A DNA stretch of 64,000 bases from Erythrocercus mccallii. Taxonomy: Eukaryota > Chordata > Aves > Passeriformes > Dicruridae. Under the pieces are notes generated by a model. It worked only from the letters and a program-made list of their open reading frames with translations. It did not search any database and had not been told where the DNA came from. Below are positions 15,101 through 27,100 of this stretch, piece after piece. Position 1 is the first letter of the stretch; every line of letters begins with the position of its first letter. The position numbers and the translations under genes were made by a program. The stretch lies in assembly GCA_013397435.1 (NCBI GenBank), contig VZRG01000770.1, positions 62,001-126,000 of the forward strand, written 5' to 3'.

Positions 15101-18100
15101 CCTCCAAGGAAAAGGTGGCAGGCCATATGGAGGCATCCTGTGGTCCAGATTCAGACGACGGGCACCAGTTGGACCGTGCTGGCCTAGATCGAAATACAGG
15201 CATGTCCTGCTTGGTGTCTGCCATTTCTCACAGTCAAAATGATTCAAAGTTGGAGGACAGACAGGATAAAACATATCTTTCATTTTCGACATAGATGTTA
15301 TCTTTCATCATACAGACACTGTTAAGATCTCCTAATCAGCAAGTTTTAATTTATTTCATATTCTGAATGGATTCTGCTATAGTGGCCTAAATGCCTGCTT
15401 TCCTCTAGAGAAGCAGAGATGTACTTCAAAGTGTATGTGCCAGTGCAAAACAAAATTTGTTTCTGCATAGTTTAAACCACATTTGGGAGGAATAATACAT
15501 TCTCTTGTTAGTAGTATGGGCTTTTAAGGCGTTTCTTTGAAGATGGGGTTCTCAATCACTCTCCTGGTTGAGAATGCAGATAAGCATCTCTTTTTACAGC
15601 CAATAGAGTGGAGACAGTTTTTTGTTGCTTTTCTGTTAGTAGCCTTTTTTTTTTTAACTGAGTTGCATTTTGTGGGACATTTGAGTCTAGCCCCAGGGAT
15701 GTTGTCTGTGTCTTTTGTGGAAGTGAGTGCCTCAGCAGACATCAGGAGATCATCATGCACTTACAAGTATACTTTCTCATATAAAGTTTGTACTTATTGT
15801 GCAGATTTAATATTTTTCCTGATATAACAGCACTTACAAATGTTCCATAAATTTAAAATATTATAACAAGCTGATGTTTCTTAGAGCGGAATACTCAGAG
15901 GATGTATTCTTTAAGCACTGCAAAATTATACACGGTACTTATCTTTGTTAAAATTAGTAATTTAACTAAATTACAAAGTGGATTATCCTCTTCAGTCAGA
16001 CCCAATGCTAATACTCCACACAGTAGGACATTGATATGTTGCTAAGTAAACCAAAGTTTATTTTCTTGTACTACTGTTTGAATGTGGGTTGAATAGGAAA
16101 TGGTAAGTTTGTAGTTTTGGATGTGTACCTCTGTAAATTCCAGGATTTACCATGGCCTGTGGAAGCTTGGTTATGAGGTCATCGTGATCCAAGCTTCCAC
16201 CTAAGTGGCTCCTGGTAGGATTTACTGGGAAACTTGAGTAGTTGATTCACAGGTAACAAAACTTTGGCCATACTACATAATATTAATGCTTGTTAGCAAA
16301 CTCTTTGGTTGAGGAGTGATTGTGAATTGGAAATACCATTTCTGTTCTTTCAGAGCAGTTCATTTCAGGGTTTCCATCACAGCAAATTTTTTTGTGGCTT
16401 GTCATTCACCTAATAGTGGAGTTCACTAATAGAGTTTTGAGATGAATTTGTGCATGAATATAGTGCCTGTGTGCTGCTCAAAACAGTATCATAAGTATCC
16501 AGAGTTGGAAGGTACCCACAAGGATCATCAAAATCCAGCTCCTGAAATTAACAAGGTAAAATGTTTCCTGAAATGAAAAATACTCAAGGTAAACTTTGTA
16601 CTTTGGGAAGAGCCTGTAGACTAAATGATGTGTCACGGTATGCAAACATAGACCCTTGCAAGGAAGCTGGGGTTTTGTAGCTATCTTACTGTACTTGTGT
16701 GAATGAAATACTGCAGAATGAACCTATAAATCTAAGGCTCAACATGAACAGTAAACTCATATTTTGCAAGGAGATTTACCACAGGAGATAATGGAGCTCA
16801 TGTGTCTTTCTGTTACGTGAACTGCTTTGGGAGGAACTCAAGAGGCTGTCTCATTGCAAAACACCTCTAATCTCAGCCCAGCTTCTCCCACTTCAGCCCT
16901 TAGTGGGGCTGCACTCAGCTCTAAGTAAGTACAAAAAAAGGTGTAGAAAACTTGGTCACTTATTTAAATGCTGTGTCTGAGTGTCTTCTGTTTTGGGAAA
17001 GACTAGTATTTCAGAATTGTGTATGTATACATACACACATATAGAATTAGTATTAGTATTCTGAAATGAAATAAGAAGTGGACGTTAGGGAGTCCATGGC
17101 TGTCTTGCCTCTATTTAAAAAAGATGGCACAGGAGTGGAGGTGGACTATGCTGTTGCAGTCAGTTCAGAGTTGTTTCTGTGTACTCTGTCTACCAAACAG
17201 TAACACCCACGTTGCATGTGAAGTGGGTTGTCAGTCCTTCAGACCCTTGAGTGTTAATGGTTTGAGTTGTCTGTTGTGCCACTGCTGTCTCATTAACAAA
17301 GAACAATTTTTGCAGGTAGAAGGTACAGCAAAGGGGACTGTGCAGTAAAATTCCATTGCACCAGAAGGAGTCATTCCACTTTGCTTCCGCTGCATGAATC
17401 CCCTAATAGTCTGGAACAGTGCTTTCTTGTGTATATTGGCAGAAAGTAAATAAAAATTGCTGACATAAAGAATCAAGTGAGAATGTTATTTAGATTTAAG
17501 AAGTTTCAATCCTGTGGTACCTTTTGTTATATTAAGATTCATTCTATTAGGTTTTGCAAAGTGGAATTATTTTTTTTCTGTTAGGAAAGTCATATAACAG
17601 CACAAGTTTGTGAAAGTTATTCCTAGCACTTCATGAATTGGCCTCTGTAGTTATAAACCATTGTTACAAAGTAAAATAATCTTTGGCTTTGTCTCCCGTC
17701 CTGTACAGTGAATTGGCTTCCCTCATTAGATTAGGCAGCATATGTCCAATGGAAAAAGTGAATTCTTGTTTCCCTGTAGATCACTAGGATCCTCCATTCT
17801 GAATTCTTTATTTTACTTAGCTTTAGGGCAGTTAAAGCCTCAGCAGCTCCACAGAGAGGAGTTTCTCTTCAAGGCTGCTGCTTCAAAGGATTTCCAGAGC
17901 TGGGAAAGGGACAGTAACCAGCAAATGCTGACAGATCTTCCTGCTTCTGGCCCTGAATGTGTGTGTGTTTGTGTTTTTGTACACCTACACATTGGCCTGA
18001 AACCATCAAATAGCATCCACTAAGGCTCATAACAAAATCTCCCCATGTTAATGAGTACAGTGGAAAGAGGAAAGGATCTGCAAAGAAGAGGAGGAAAAAA

Positions 18101-21100
18101 TTGTTTGGTCAAAAGCAACTAACCCTTGGGGTTTATGTTCAAAGGAATGAAAGTTAACAAGGTGGAAGCTTAAAGTGGTTTTGACTTTAACTGTTTCAAG
18201 CACCCTAAGTGTTTTGGGGGCTCTGAAGGGAATGCAGTGGTGGTCTCAGAATACTCTTAAAACTAGCTACAATCATTTCCTGGGGTAGAAGTGAAGATTG
18301 AATAGGGATACAAGAGGTTTCTGAGATTATTGAAATCTGATTTAGTGATGTCAATGCAGTAATTGCCCACAACTTTGTCTGGGACTTGTGAGTACTTGAA
18401 ATAGTTGTCATAGAAGTCCAACCATCTCTTTGTCTACAAACTCAGGAAACCAACAAAAACAAGGATTTTTAAAAAAACCTTTTCTGGCCATGTATTACAG
18501 TGGAGTAGTAAATGGGTCCAATGATCAGTTTATCTCAGCTTAGACGTGGTGTCTTTTTAAAAAAAACCTAACTTTGATCACATCTAGTGATTAAAATAAT
18601 TTTTTCTTACTTGGATTATACAAAGGTTAATAGCACAAAGGAATACACTGGGCAATATGACTTCACATAAAAATACATCAGCTCATTTCAAGAAATCTAG
18701 TAGTGTAGATGTGAACACAAATTTAACACTAAGTAAACTTTAATTTTTCCTTCTACTCAGACATTGTATTGTGTGGTACAGTAATTGGACTTGTTCTTTG
18801 CATCACTTGGTAAACAAGCAAATGTTGAGCCAGTTTTAATGGAAATTCCCCATTAAGATTAGGAGCTCTGATAACTGAGCTTTTGCATTTTGTGAATAGG
18901 GAAAAGGGTTACTGTCTTCAGAAGTCTGGCCACTCAGACAGGTGGTGAATGCCCCTAGGCTGGAAAGCAGAGTGAAGGTCGTGATGGCTTCTTAGCTGGA
19001 AGGGCACCCACCTATTCTCCACTGCAGTCTTCATGCCATTCAAATGAAACAAGCCCTCAAAGTGGGAGTCCTTTAGCATCTACTTTCTGGAACCTGAGAA
19101 TCATTACCTTGTGATGTCCATCTAACAGTGTGATGGAGAAATTAACAATGCAGAGGTCCCTATGGCACATCAGCAGAGTTGCTTATTTGTGAGGCATCAA
19201 ACATGAGATGTGAACGTCTTGATATTACTGCTTCACAGAAAGAGAAAAAAATGTTTGGAAGTTTCCTTTTTTTTCCTTTTTTTTTTCTTCCCCTCACCCC
19301 CCCTTCCTCTGATTGCCATACTGAGTAACTGGCTTCTAGTCTGATAGTGTTTTAGGTGACTAGAATAACAGTCTGTCTCTTTCCACAGTGGCTACAGACA
19401 ATCTGGCAGCAATCACTGTTACTTTTTAATATTTCTGGTTATTTTGAGATATCCTCCAAATGTCTCAAAGAAGGCTTGGAACACTGAAGGGGAAAAAGCA
19501 TTTTTTTATTCTTTTTTTTTTTTAGGAATAGCATCAGGAGGAAAATGAAATTCAGCACGCCACTATTTGTTTTTGCAGTGGTCATCACCCTGATTGCCAG
19601 CTCTGACAATATTTTCACAGAAAGGGTAACGAAATAGATGGTATTTGTTCTTTATAATAACTCTTTTAGTAGAATGTCAGGACCTGCATCTAAATGAATA
19701 TATTCACATTTTCATGTTCCCATTTTTTATTTAAAGCTTCCCCTCCCAACTTTTTGAAACTACTTCATACAGACTTGGTAAGTTAAAATTAGGGTTCATG
19801 TAGTGGATAATGTCACATTTGAAAGCTAATCTGTAGAGACCTAGCTGCGTGAACCTGTAAAAGCTAGATCTGATTTTTTTTTATGTATTAAGTGTTTGTT
19901 TAGTTTAAATATGTCTGTATCTTTTTTGAGCAGTCTGAGCAATTTGCATGCTATGCAGCAGTCATCTTCTATACTTTATTAAATATCTGTCAATTATAAA
20001 TATCAAGGTTTTACATTAATGTCAAGATAGTACATCAAAAATTCATGGAATATGTGACTTTTTTCAAGGGTATTTAATACTTAATGCATTTGTGTCATTT
20101 TTCTTTCTAGATATATTGACAGGTTTTATTAAGTGTTTGTTAGGGAGATTTCATTTTTACCAAGGGACTATAAAGAGAAGCTGCATACTAAATCAAATTC
20201 TTAATCAGAATATTGTTCTTTTTTGTGTGTCTTCAGATTCTTGTAATCTATAGGGTTTTTAAGTTATGTAGTGAAATAGACCAAATCAGAAATCTAACAT
20301 GATCAAATATGCTGACGTATCTTAACTTTAAAAGAGCTACTAGAATATTGTACCACGGAATGTTATAAATATGATAATTACATATGCTGGGATTTTATTC
20401 TGCCCTGTGTCTTTTAAGACCATATATTTTGTCCTTTGTTGTAATTTACTAGTGGTTTTATGTGAATTACATCTGGATGGTGTCCACATAGGGGCAAAGC
20501 TTCACGGATTTACCAACAGACCATTTGGCGGCATCCAGGATCTTTGCCCCATGGGTTGGGTGTTCAGGTTGGCTGTTAAAGGGGGCTGCCTGTGTGAAAT
20601 GAACAATTGATCTCCCAGCAGTCCACTGATCTAGTACACATTTCCTACAGAGAGGACAATGACAACGTGTGTACCTTGCATCTACCTATGGTTATTTGCT
20701 CCAAGTTTGGGTTGAGGCTGTAGGCTGGTGCTCCCTGAACGGGGTGTGGGCTGGAACTGGACACGAGGGCTGTAGCAGTCGCTTTTTGGCTGTTGAGCCC
20801 CCGCAGTGTCTGCGATGCCTTTTCACTTCCTGTGCATTATGACCATAGTCATTCTTACCCTTGGGAAAGCTGCGTGTTCCGCTAAAAGCTGCAGTTCGAG
20901 GGGCAGGAGGAGAGCAGGAGAGAACAGAAGGGACAGACAGGGGTGTTTGCGTTCCGGGGTCTTTCTCCCGCTGTGGGCGGCTGTGTCCCCGCTCGGCCGG
21001 GGCGCTTGCTGCCGCTGCAGGTGCGCTGTGCAGCGCGGGGCTGGCGGCGCTGGCTTCCGTGCCGTGCCCCGGGCCGGGCGGCCGGAGCGCGGAGCGGAGC

Positions 21101-24100
21101 AGTGCGCGGCAGCGCCGGCAGGGGGCAGTGCCGGCCCGCGCGGCCGGCGGTGTGAGGGCCGGCCCGGGGCGCTGCGGGGCTGGAGCGGGGCCGAGCGCCC
21201 GGGCACGGGTGTGGGCCGCGGGGAGCGGCACTCACGGGGCTCCGGGGGCTGCATGAGGGGTGCCGACCGTAAACCTGAGGCGCACAATGAGACGCGACTC
21301 CTCTCACCGATCGCCACGGGCCGGAGGGAAACGCTGTCGTGCTGTAAAGGGAATTGAGGGGCTGATACTCGCAGTGTTGGTGCTCCCTTCCCTGCTTAAT
21401 TTATCAAGCTGCTGCAAAATACATTAGTAACGCGAGCAATAAGAGTTGAAATTAGATTGTCATAAATGAAAACTATAGGGATGTTTTTGTTTGTAGTAAT
21501 TAATTCCGGCTGAAGGCTGAGTTTCTGCGTTCATTTCTGGCCTCGGCTCTGGACTGCCCAGCAACGAAGGTGCCCCCTGAAACGGGAGGGTCTCAGTCCT
21601 GGGCTTGTGCTAAATGTTTTTGTGAGAAGAAACAACCGTACAGTGTGTAGCTACAATTAAATTCGAAGGGATTTCTTATGCAATGACCGTGCCATCGATG
21701 TGAGTGAAAATCATACGGAAACGTAGAGTGCTGTAAAAATTAGAAAAAAAAAAAAAAAAGAATTAAAAGTAAGAGGAGGAGAGAGGAACCACTGGAATTG
21801 TTAACTTCAGTCATGTTCCGGAGAAAGCCCATCGGAAGGGTTAACCGGAGGGGCTGAGGGAGAGCAGCCACCTGGGACCTCACACCCAATTGGCAGTCTT
21901 TTGTAATATATAATTTGCCTAAAATTGCGCGCTGAGCGCAAGCTTTTGTTTTCTAATTGATTTACGGTTTGAGCCACTTTTACCTCATCCCCTACTGTCC
22001 TGCACACAGTGCCAGCAAGTACATTACAGTGAGAAATGATAAATTACCACGCACTTGTGATGCTAATGCATCAAGAGTAAAAAACTGCGTACTACATGGA
22101 GCTTCATGCATTAAAAGCATCGCAAAGATAGAGCTATGCAAAAAATCATTTGTATCTTCTGAAATAACCGTTTGATCATTTGCTTCAATTCGTCACAGGG
22201 ACCTAATTGAACCTGAAGATTAAAATTTATGCTACTATGGCTTTCCATTTGTGAATTGGAACAAAGTTGTAAAGAAAATGAGTGAATTGTGGGCTTAAAG
22301 CTACCTGTATTTTCAAGACTTTAAATAAGCTAGTTAATCAGAAAAAATAACAGGTATCAGAGCTTCTTAAAGCTTTTAGAAATTAAATGTTTGCTTGTTA
22401 ATAAGAACTGTGGTATGCATTCTCAAATGACACGGCTCCACTTTTAGAGCGGAGCGTGTGTAGATGGGTTAATGTAGATATTGCCTAATCAGTGTTTGTC
22501 ACCAAAGCTATTTAAATATTTTAATCTGCTTTTGTTTCAGAGGTGTAGTGCAACTTTTACTTAATAACACTATTAAAGGTATCAAGGAAGAATTGAAAAT
22601 CTTGTATAATACTTCTTGCATTTGTGACATACCTCACTGATCTCACAGAGGAGAGGAAAATGTGGAAGTTGGTGAAAGCTAATGTACACTTAATGTTTGA
22701 TTTCTTTCCTCCACTGTGCATCGAGAGCTGGATTATGTTTTACCTTCACATACTCAGTCCACCTTAAATTTTTTTTTTATTTTTGTACAATGTCTGTGGG
22801 TTCCAGTCTTGAAATATGAAGAAACAGATTTATGGCGGCTGCTGGGCACAACAAATTAAGTTGACAGTGATGTATGAGAGCATAATAGCATGATGATCCC
22901 TCTGTAGCGCGGCTGGACGCCTCCTGCTTCATTTGGCTCTTGTTAGGATCTGTTAGGCAGCTAAATAATGAAATTCTGCTGACTGATTTCTGATTTCTCA
23001 TTTCTTCCTCTTTTCACCTTTTTATGCAACTTACATTTTGCAGACCCATCCTAATGCCAGCAAACTGCCCTTAAAGGATTCTTTCACCTATGACGACTAC
23101 AGGTTGGTCTGTCTTTTATATTTTTCTTTGTTTTTTTTTCTGGTTTTACTGTGATAAACTACGGGGCTCTGGAATTCTTCACTGGTGGGAAAGCCCTATT
23201 GTTACTGAAACATTAATTGTAGAATTTGATACTAATACACTTTCTTAATGAAGAAGAAAGTGAAATAAATATGCAGATTTTAATTGTTACAAAGCAATAG
23301 TCATTCATTATAAGCAGTTAGTTTAGCCAACTGGCACACATAGTCAGATTACTAAGGTTATTCTTTGTTTCTTAAGAAAATAATTCAGTTGACATGGCAG
23401 GAGTTTTAGGGTTTGGGGAAATTTTTAAAATTTCTTTCTTTTTTCATAAAAGGTTTTACCAGCACATGCTAGCAGAAGTTAATATCTAGAGCTGCTGCTG
23501 TTGAACAGGAGAGCTGGAGAACGGAAGTTGTACACATGAAGCATGAGTGTCTCTTGGAGGTGCCATAAGGGGTGACAGAACTAAGATAAAAAGAATAATA
23601 ATTAAGATAATGAGAGCTTTAATTCTGTTAAATGATTAAAATAGCATGAATAAAAGGCATTCATGAGGGATTTTCTAGCCTAGTTGTATGTGTGAGTAAG
23701 GCTATGAAAGTGGGATTTTCCAAAGCCTCCTTCACTTTAAGGGTCACTGAGAAACACACCAACTTACATGTGAAGTGGTCTAAAATTTTACAGACAATTG
23801 ACAACAATTAACATGAAGCATTTTGTTACTGTGTTTCAAGCAGTGTTTATATATCAGAATTATCCACAATTTAATTTTAACTTTCATTTTAGAAATTAGG
23901 TAGATTTCAGTTTGTCACTCTTTTTAGCAGTCTAGTCCTTCTGAAGAAATCCTTCAGGAAGTGTAATTCTGTATATTAAGTACACGTTAGTAGTGGAGTG
24001 CATGGGAATTAAAATTATTTTGACCTTCTCCTGGTGATGTATTTTTTTCCCTCAAAAAACCCCCACAACACACATATGTATTAAGGCCAGAACATGGTGA

Positions 24101-27100
24101 AACTAAGATTCTCTTTTCCACTGGTGTTTAATATTAATTTTTGTCAAGTATAAAATAAAAAATTAAGTTCTAGAAAATACTGAAATTCTAGGCTTTTCTA
24201 AAGATTTTTATGTTTGAAAAGGTAGCTTGCATTTTGTTTACTTAACCTGACTTAGAAGGATTTTGAAGGATGTCCACGTGCTAAAGAACTTAATAATACT
24301 CTCTTCATGGTTTTTACCTGGATATCTGTTTGGAATGTTGTGGGGTTTTTTCCTCTCAATTCCATTAAGCAGAAAATTTAGCAATACTGACCTAAGCCAA
24401 AAGCTTGCAAATTGAAGAGAACCAGTTACCAAAAGATCATGCACGTGTCAGGTGGTTGCACTGGTTTCCAGTTCATGCAGCACATAAGCTTTTTAGAGAG
24501 TGAGGGGGAAATACATCCTGGCTCTTACAAGAGTTTGCACGTAGATAAGAGCTCCTGCTGCCCAGCAGGAAAACCTGCAGGAACAGAGGTTTGGGATGTG
24601 TAGTGTGATGTTCATATGCGGTGAAGAGCTGGGAAGCAGAGGTTGACATAGGGAATGGATCCTGGTTGAGAAATGCAGCCAATGGAAGGTGTGAAGGTTC
24701 TCTTTCAAAGAAGAGGGATCTCAATCCTGGTTTGGGTTTGTTCTGTGTGCATGTCTTGGAAACCTGGGAGCTGCTGCTTCTCCTGCAAGTGATATTGCCT
24801 TCTACTGTTCCTATAGTCAGTGTGATCTTAAGGAAACTAAGTCTGGAAACTCCCAGTCTAAAATAGTGCTTCAGGTGGGACTATGACCAATCGCATTTTA
24901 ATGCTTTGAACTTTGATCTCATGCTTTTAACTTTTGCAGATGGGCAGTTTCCTCTGTTATGACTCGTCAGAACCAGATTCCAACAGAAGATGGTTCCAGA
25001 GTTACACTGGCTCTAATACCTTTATGGGACATGTGTAATCATACTAACGGACTGGTAAGGATTTCTTCAGTGTTGCTGAAAGACTTTAGGTCTTAAGTAT
25101 TAAGCCTTTCAACTGCTTATACCACAGTTTAGTAACACTTTCCGTTATGCTTCTTAACACAGGTGTGTTGTCTTCCCAGGAGACCCTAAAAAACTAATAT
25201 CTGAAAGAAATGTTTGTTAGTTTCTGAAATATCTTATGATAGCTTTTGAAGGAGAGCTTTCTTCATCTAGAGAAAACTTTACAAGTGATTTGATAGTTGT
25301 GTAAAGTTAGTACATGTAATGTACTTTTAGAAGTTTTCAATTACACAAAATATTTTGTCCAGACAGGTCTGAATAGTCTCTTGACATGGAGCTTTGTTTC
25401 TGGTGGGGTGAAAAAGATGCACAGTACTGGACAGATTTGTTCTGAGAACAGAAAGCAGGCACTGATGGAGGTTGCCTCTTGTAGCTACCACTAGGGAAAG
25501 CGGTTAGAGATTTGCAACTAAGAAATACTGCCTGCTCTCCTAGAAGTGCCCAAAGAGCATTGTTATAGAGACAGCAACAACAAGAACAAAGCCTAGTTCA
25601 GCAAAAACGGTACATCTGTTACTACATCAAAAAAACAAAATGCAAAAATACTACTTTAGGGCATATTAAACATTTAAAAGGTGACATGTATATAGGAAGT
25701 CAGACCTGCTGACATTTTGGCATACGTGCTCTAGTTCAGCGGATGATTCCTGATTTCATTAACAGACTAGTTAATGCTGAGGTGAGGAAATGGAAACCCA
25801 GAGCAGCTGGTTTATCAATGTTATTTAGTCATGCATCATGTATGCTTCAAATGTCATACCTCCTACATGTGTTTCCAGCAGATATTATTTATTGTAAGCA
25901 CTGGATATGACCATGCTATTCAAGTGATCTGGTTCTTTTGTGGGGAGTTGACCTGAGTGTCAGGACAGCAGTATGTGTTAGTGCTGTTGATATAAAAAAA
26001 AGTCTATTTGAAATGAAGAAACTGTAAAGCAAGTTGTTTTTCACTTGACATTTAGCTAATTTAGTGTTATTATGACTGTATCAATTACAGCTGGGTAGGC
26101 TAAGCTACGAACTTGCAAGTGTTTGGGGTTTATTATTTATTATTTATTTATTTTTCCTTATTGCAAGGTGATTACATGTTGTTCTTTAACAGTGATTCTT
26201 GCCTTTGCCTATTTGTTATGCAATCTCACAGCTTTGATTTAGCAATAAAGTTCATATGAGAGTTTTCAGTATAAAGAAAATCACTTAAAATTCAGAAATG
26301 TGTATTTTTGTAATATAAGTTGTAGCTGCAAGCGTTAGTACTTCCTGTACCTTTTTCCTGCTGGGCATCTCTTTCAGATGCTTTTGCAGAGACTTGTCTG
26401 TATTCATTAGACAACTCTTAATGAATGCCTTCAAAGTTGGGATTAGAGTAAAGAGGAAAAGAATCAAGGTTCTGTGAGGGAAAATATAAGTAGCATATAT
26501 TTAAAGAGCAGCCTATTTATGTTGTTTTACTTATTCAAACTTCTATTTAAATTGATAAAGTAATTTTTATTTTTGTTATGCTGTTTAACAATGGGTTTGA
26601 TATGGAGCCAGCCTCTGGAGCCAAACCTCCTAATGCAGCAGTATATCAGGATTTTTTTTCAGGAAACATTTTTTTTATGCTGAAGCATATGCTAAAGGGC
26701 AGAGGGGGTTGTGCTGAACTTAAATATTTTGTATATATGTAAAAAAATTCTGTCATTTATTTCATATTTCTCCAGAAAATAATTTAAATGGATATAAATT
26801 CAGGAAGGATAGAAAACTGTAATATTGGTAATGGGCTAAGAAAAGCTTCTAAAGCTATTTTTGTTGTGTGCTAGTTGCCTTGTACTATTAGAAATGGAGA
26901 AGGAGGGTGACTGCTAAGATAACTGTAAGCTGCCTGTATCATAGTTTATATTATTGTAGAGTGAGATGAGAGTGGGCTCTGCTCTAATCATAGCACAATC
27001 CCTTTAAAATACATGAAGGGAACTGTTATTCATTTCAGGAAAGAAAGAAACAAAAGACAACATTGAATGCACCCCTGTCTAGTTTATTCCAAATGTATTG

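Larger units (their letters stand above)
6907..23043 (+). other. SETD3 intron 5 (16.1 kb)
   Basis: This is by far the largest intron in the gene. Itemised separately are CR1 fragments (7130-7465, 11095-13212, 16488-16548), hairpins (16140-16215, 17008-17067), an exon-like signal-peptide segment (19526-19625), a CpG island (20860-21330) and regulatory-looking DNA (21410-23000). The stretches 7470-11090, 13215-14600, 15300-16130 and 17070-19260 are AT-rich sequence with no feature I can support. A moderately GC-rich block at about 14790-15190 is open in several frames but matches nothing I know. Confidence 0.85.

Noticed and set aside
14608..15294. Frames of about 170 codons on both strands in the GC-richer block of intron 5
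   Set aside because: Equal openness on both strands and no recognisable domain or splice context; reported only as an unrecognised block.
20692..21357. Overlapping frames of 131-183 codons on both strands in the CpG island
   Set aside because: GC-rich sequence lacks stops. Translations are Ala/Arg/Pro/Gly-rich with no domain, and both strands are equally open.
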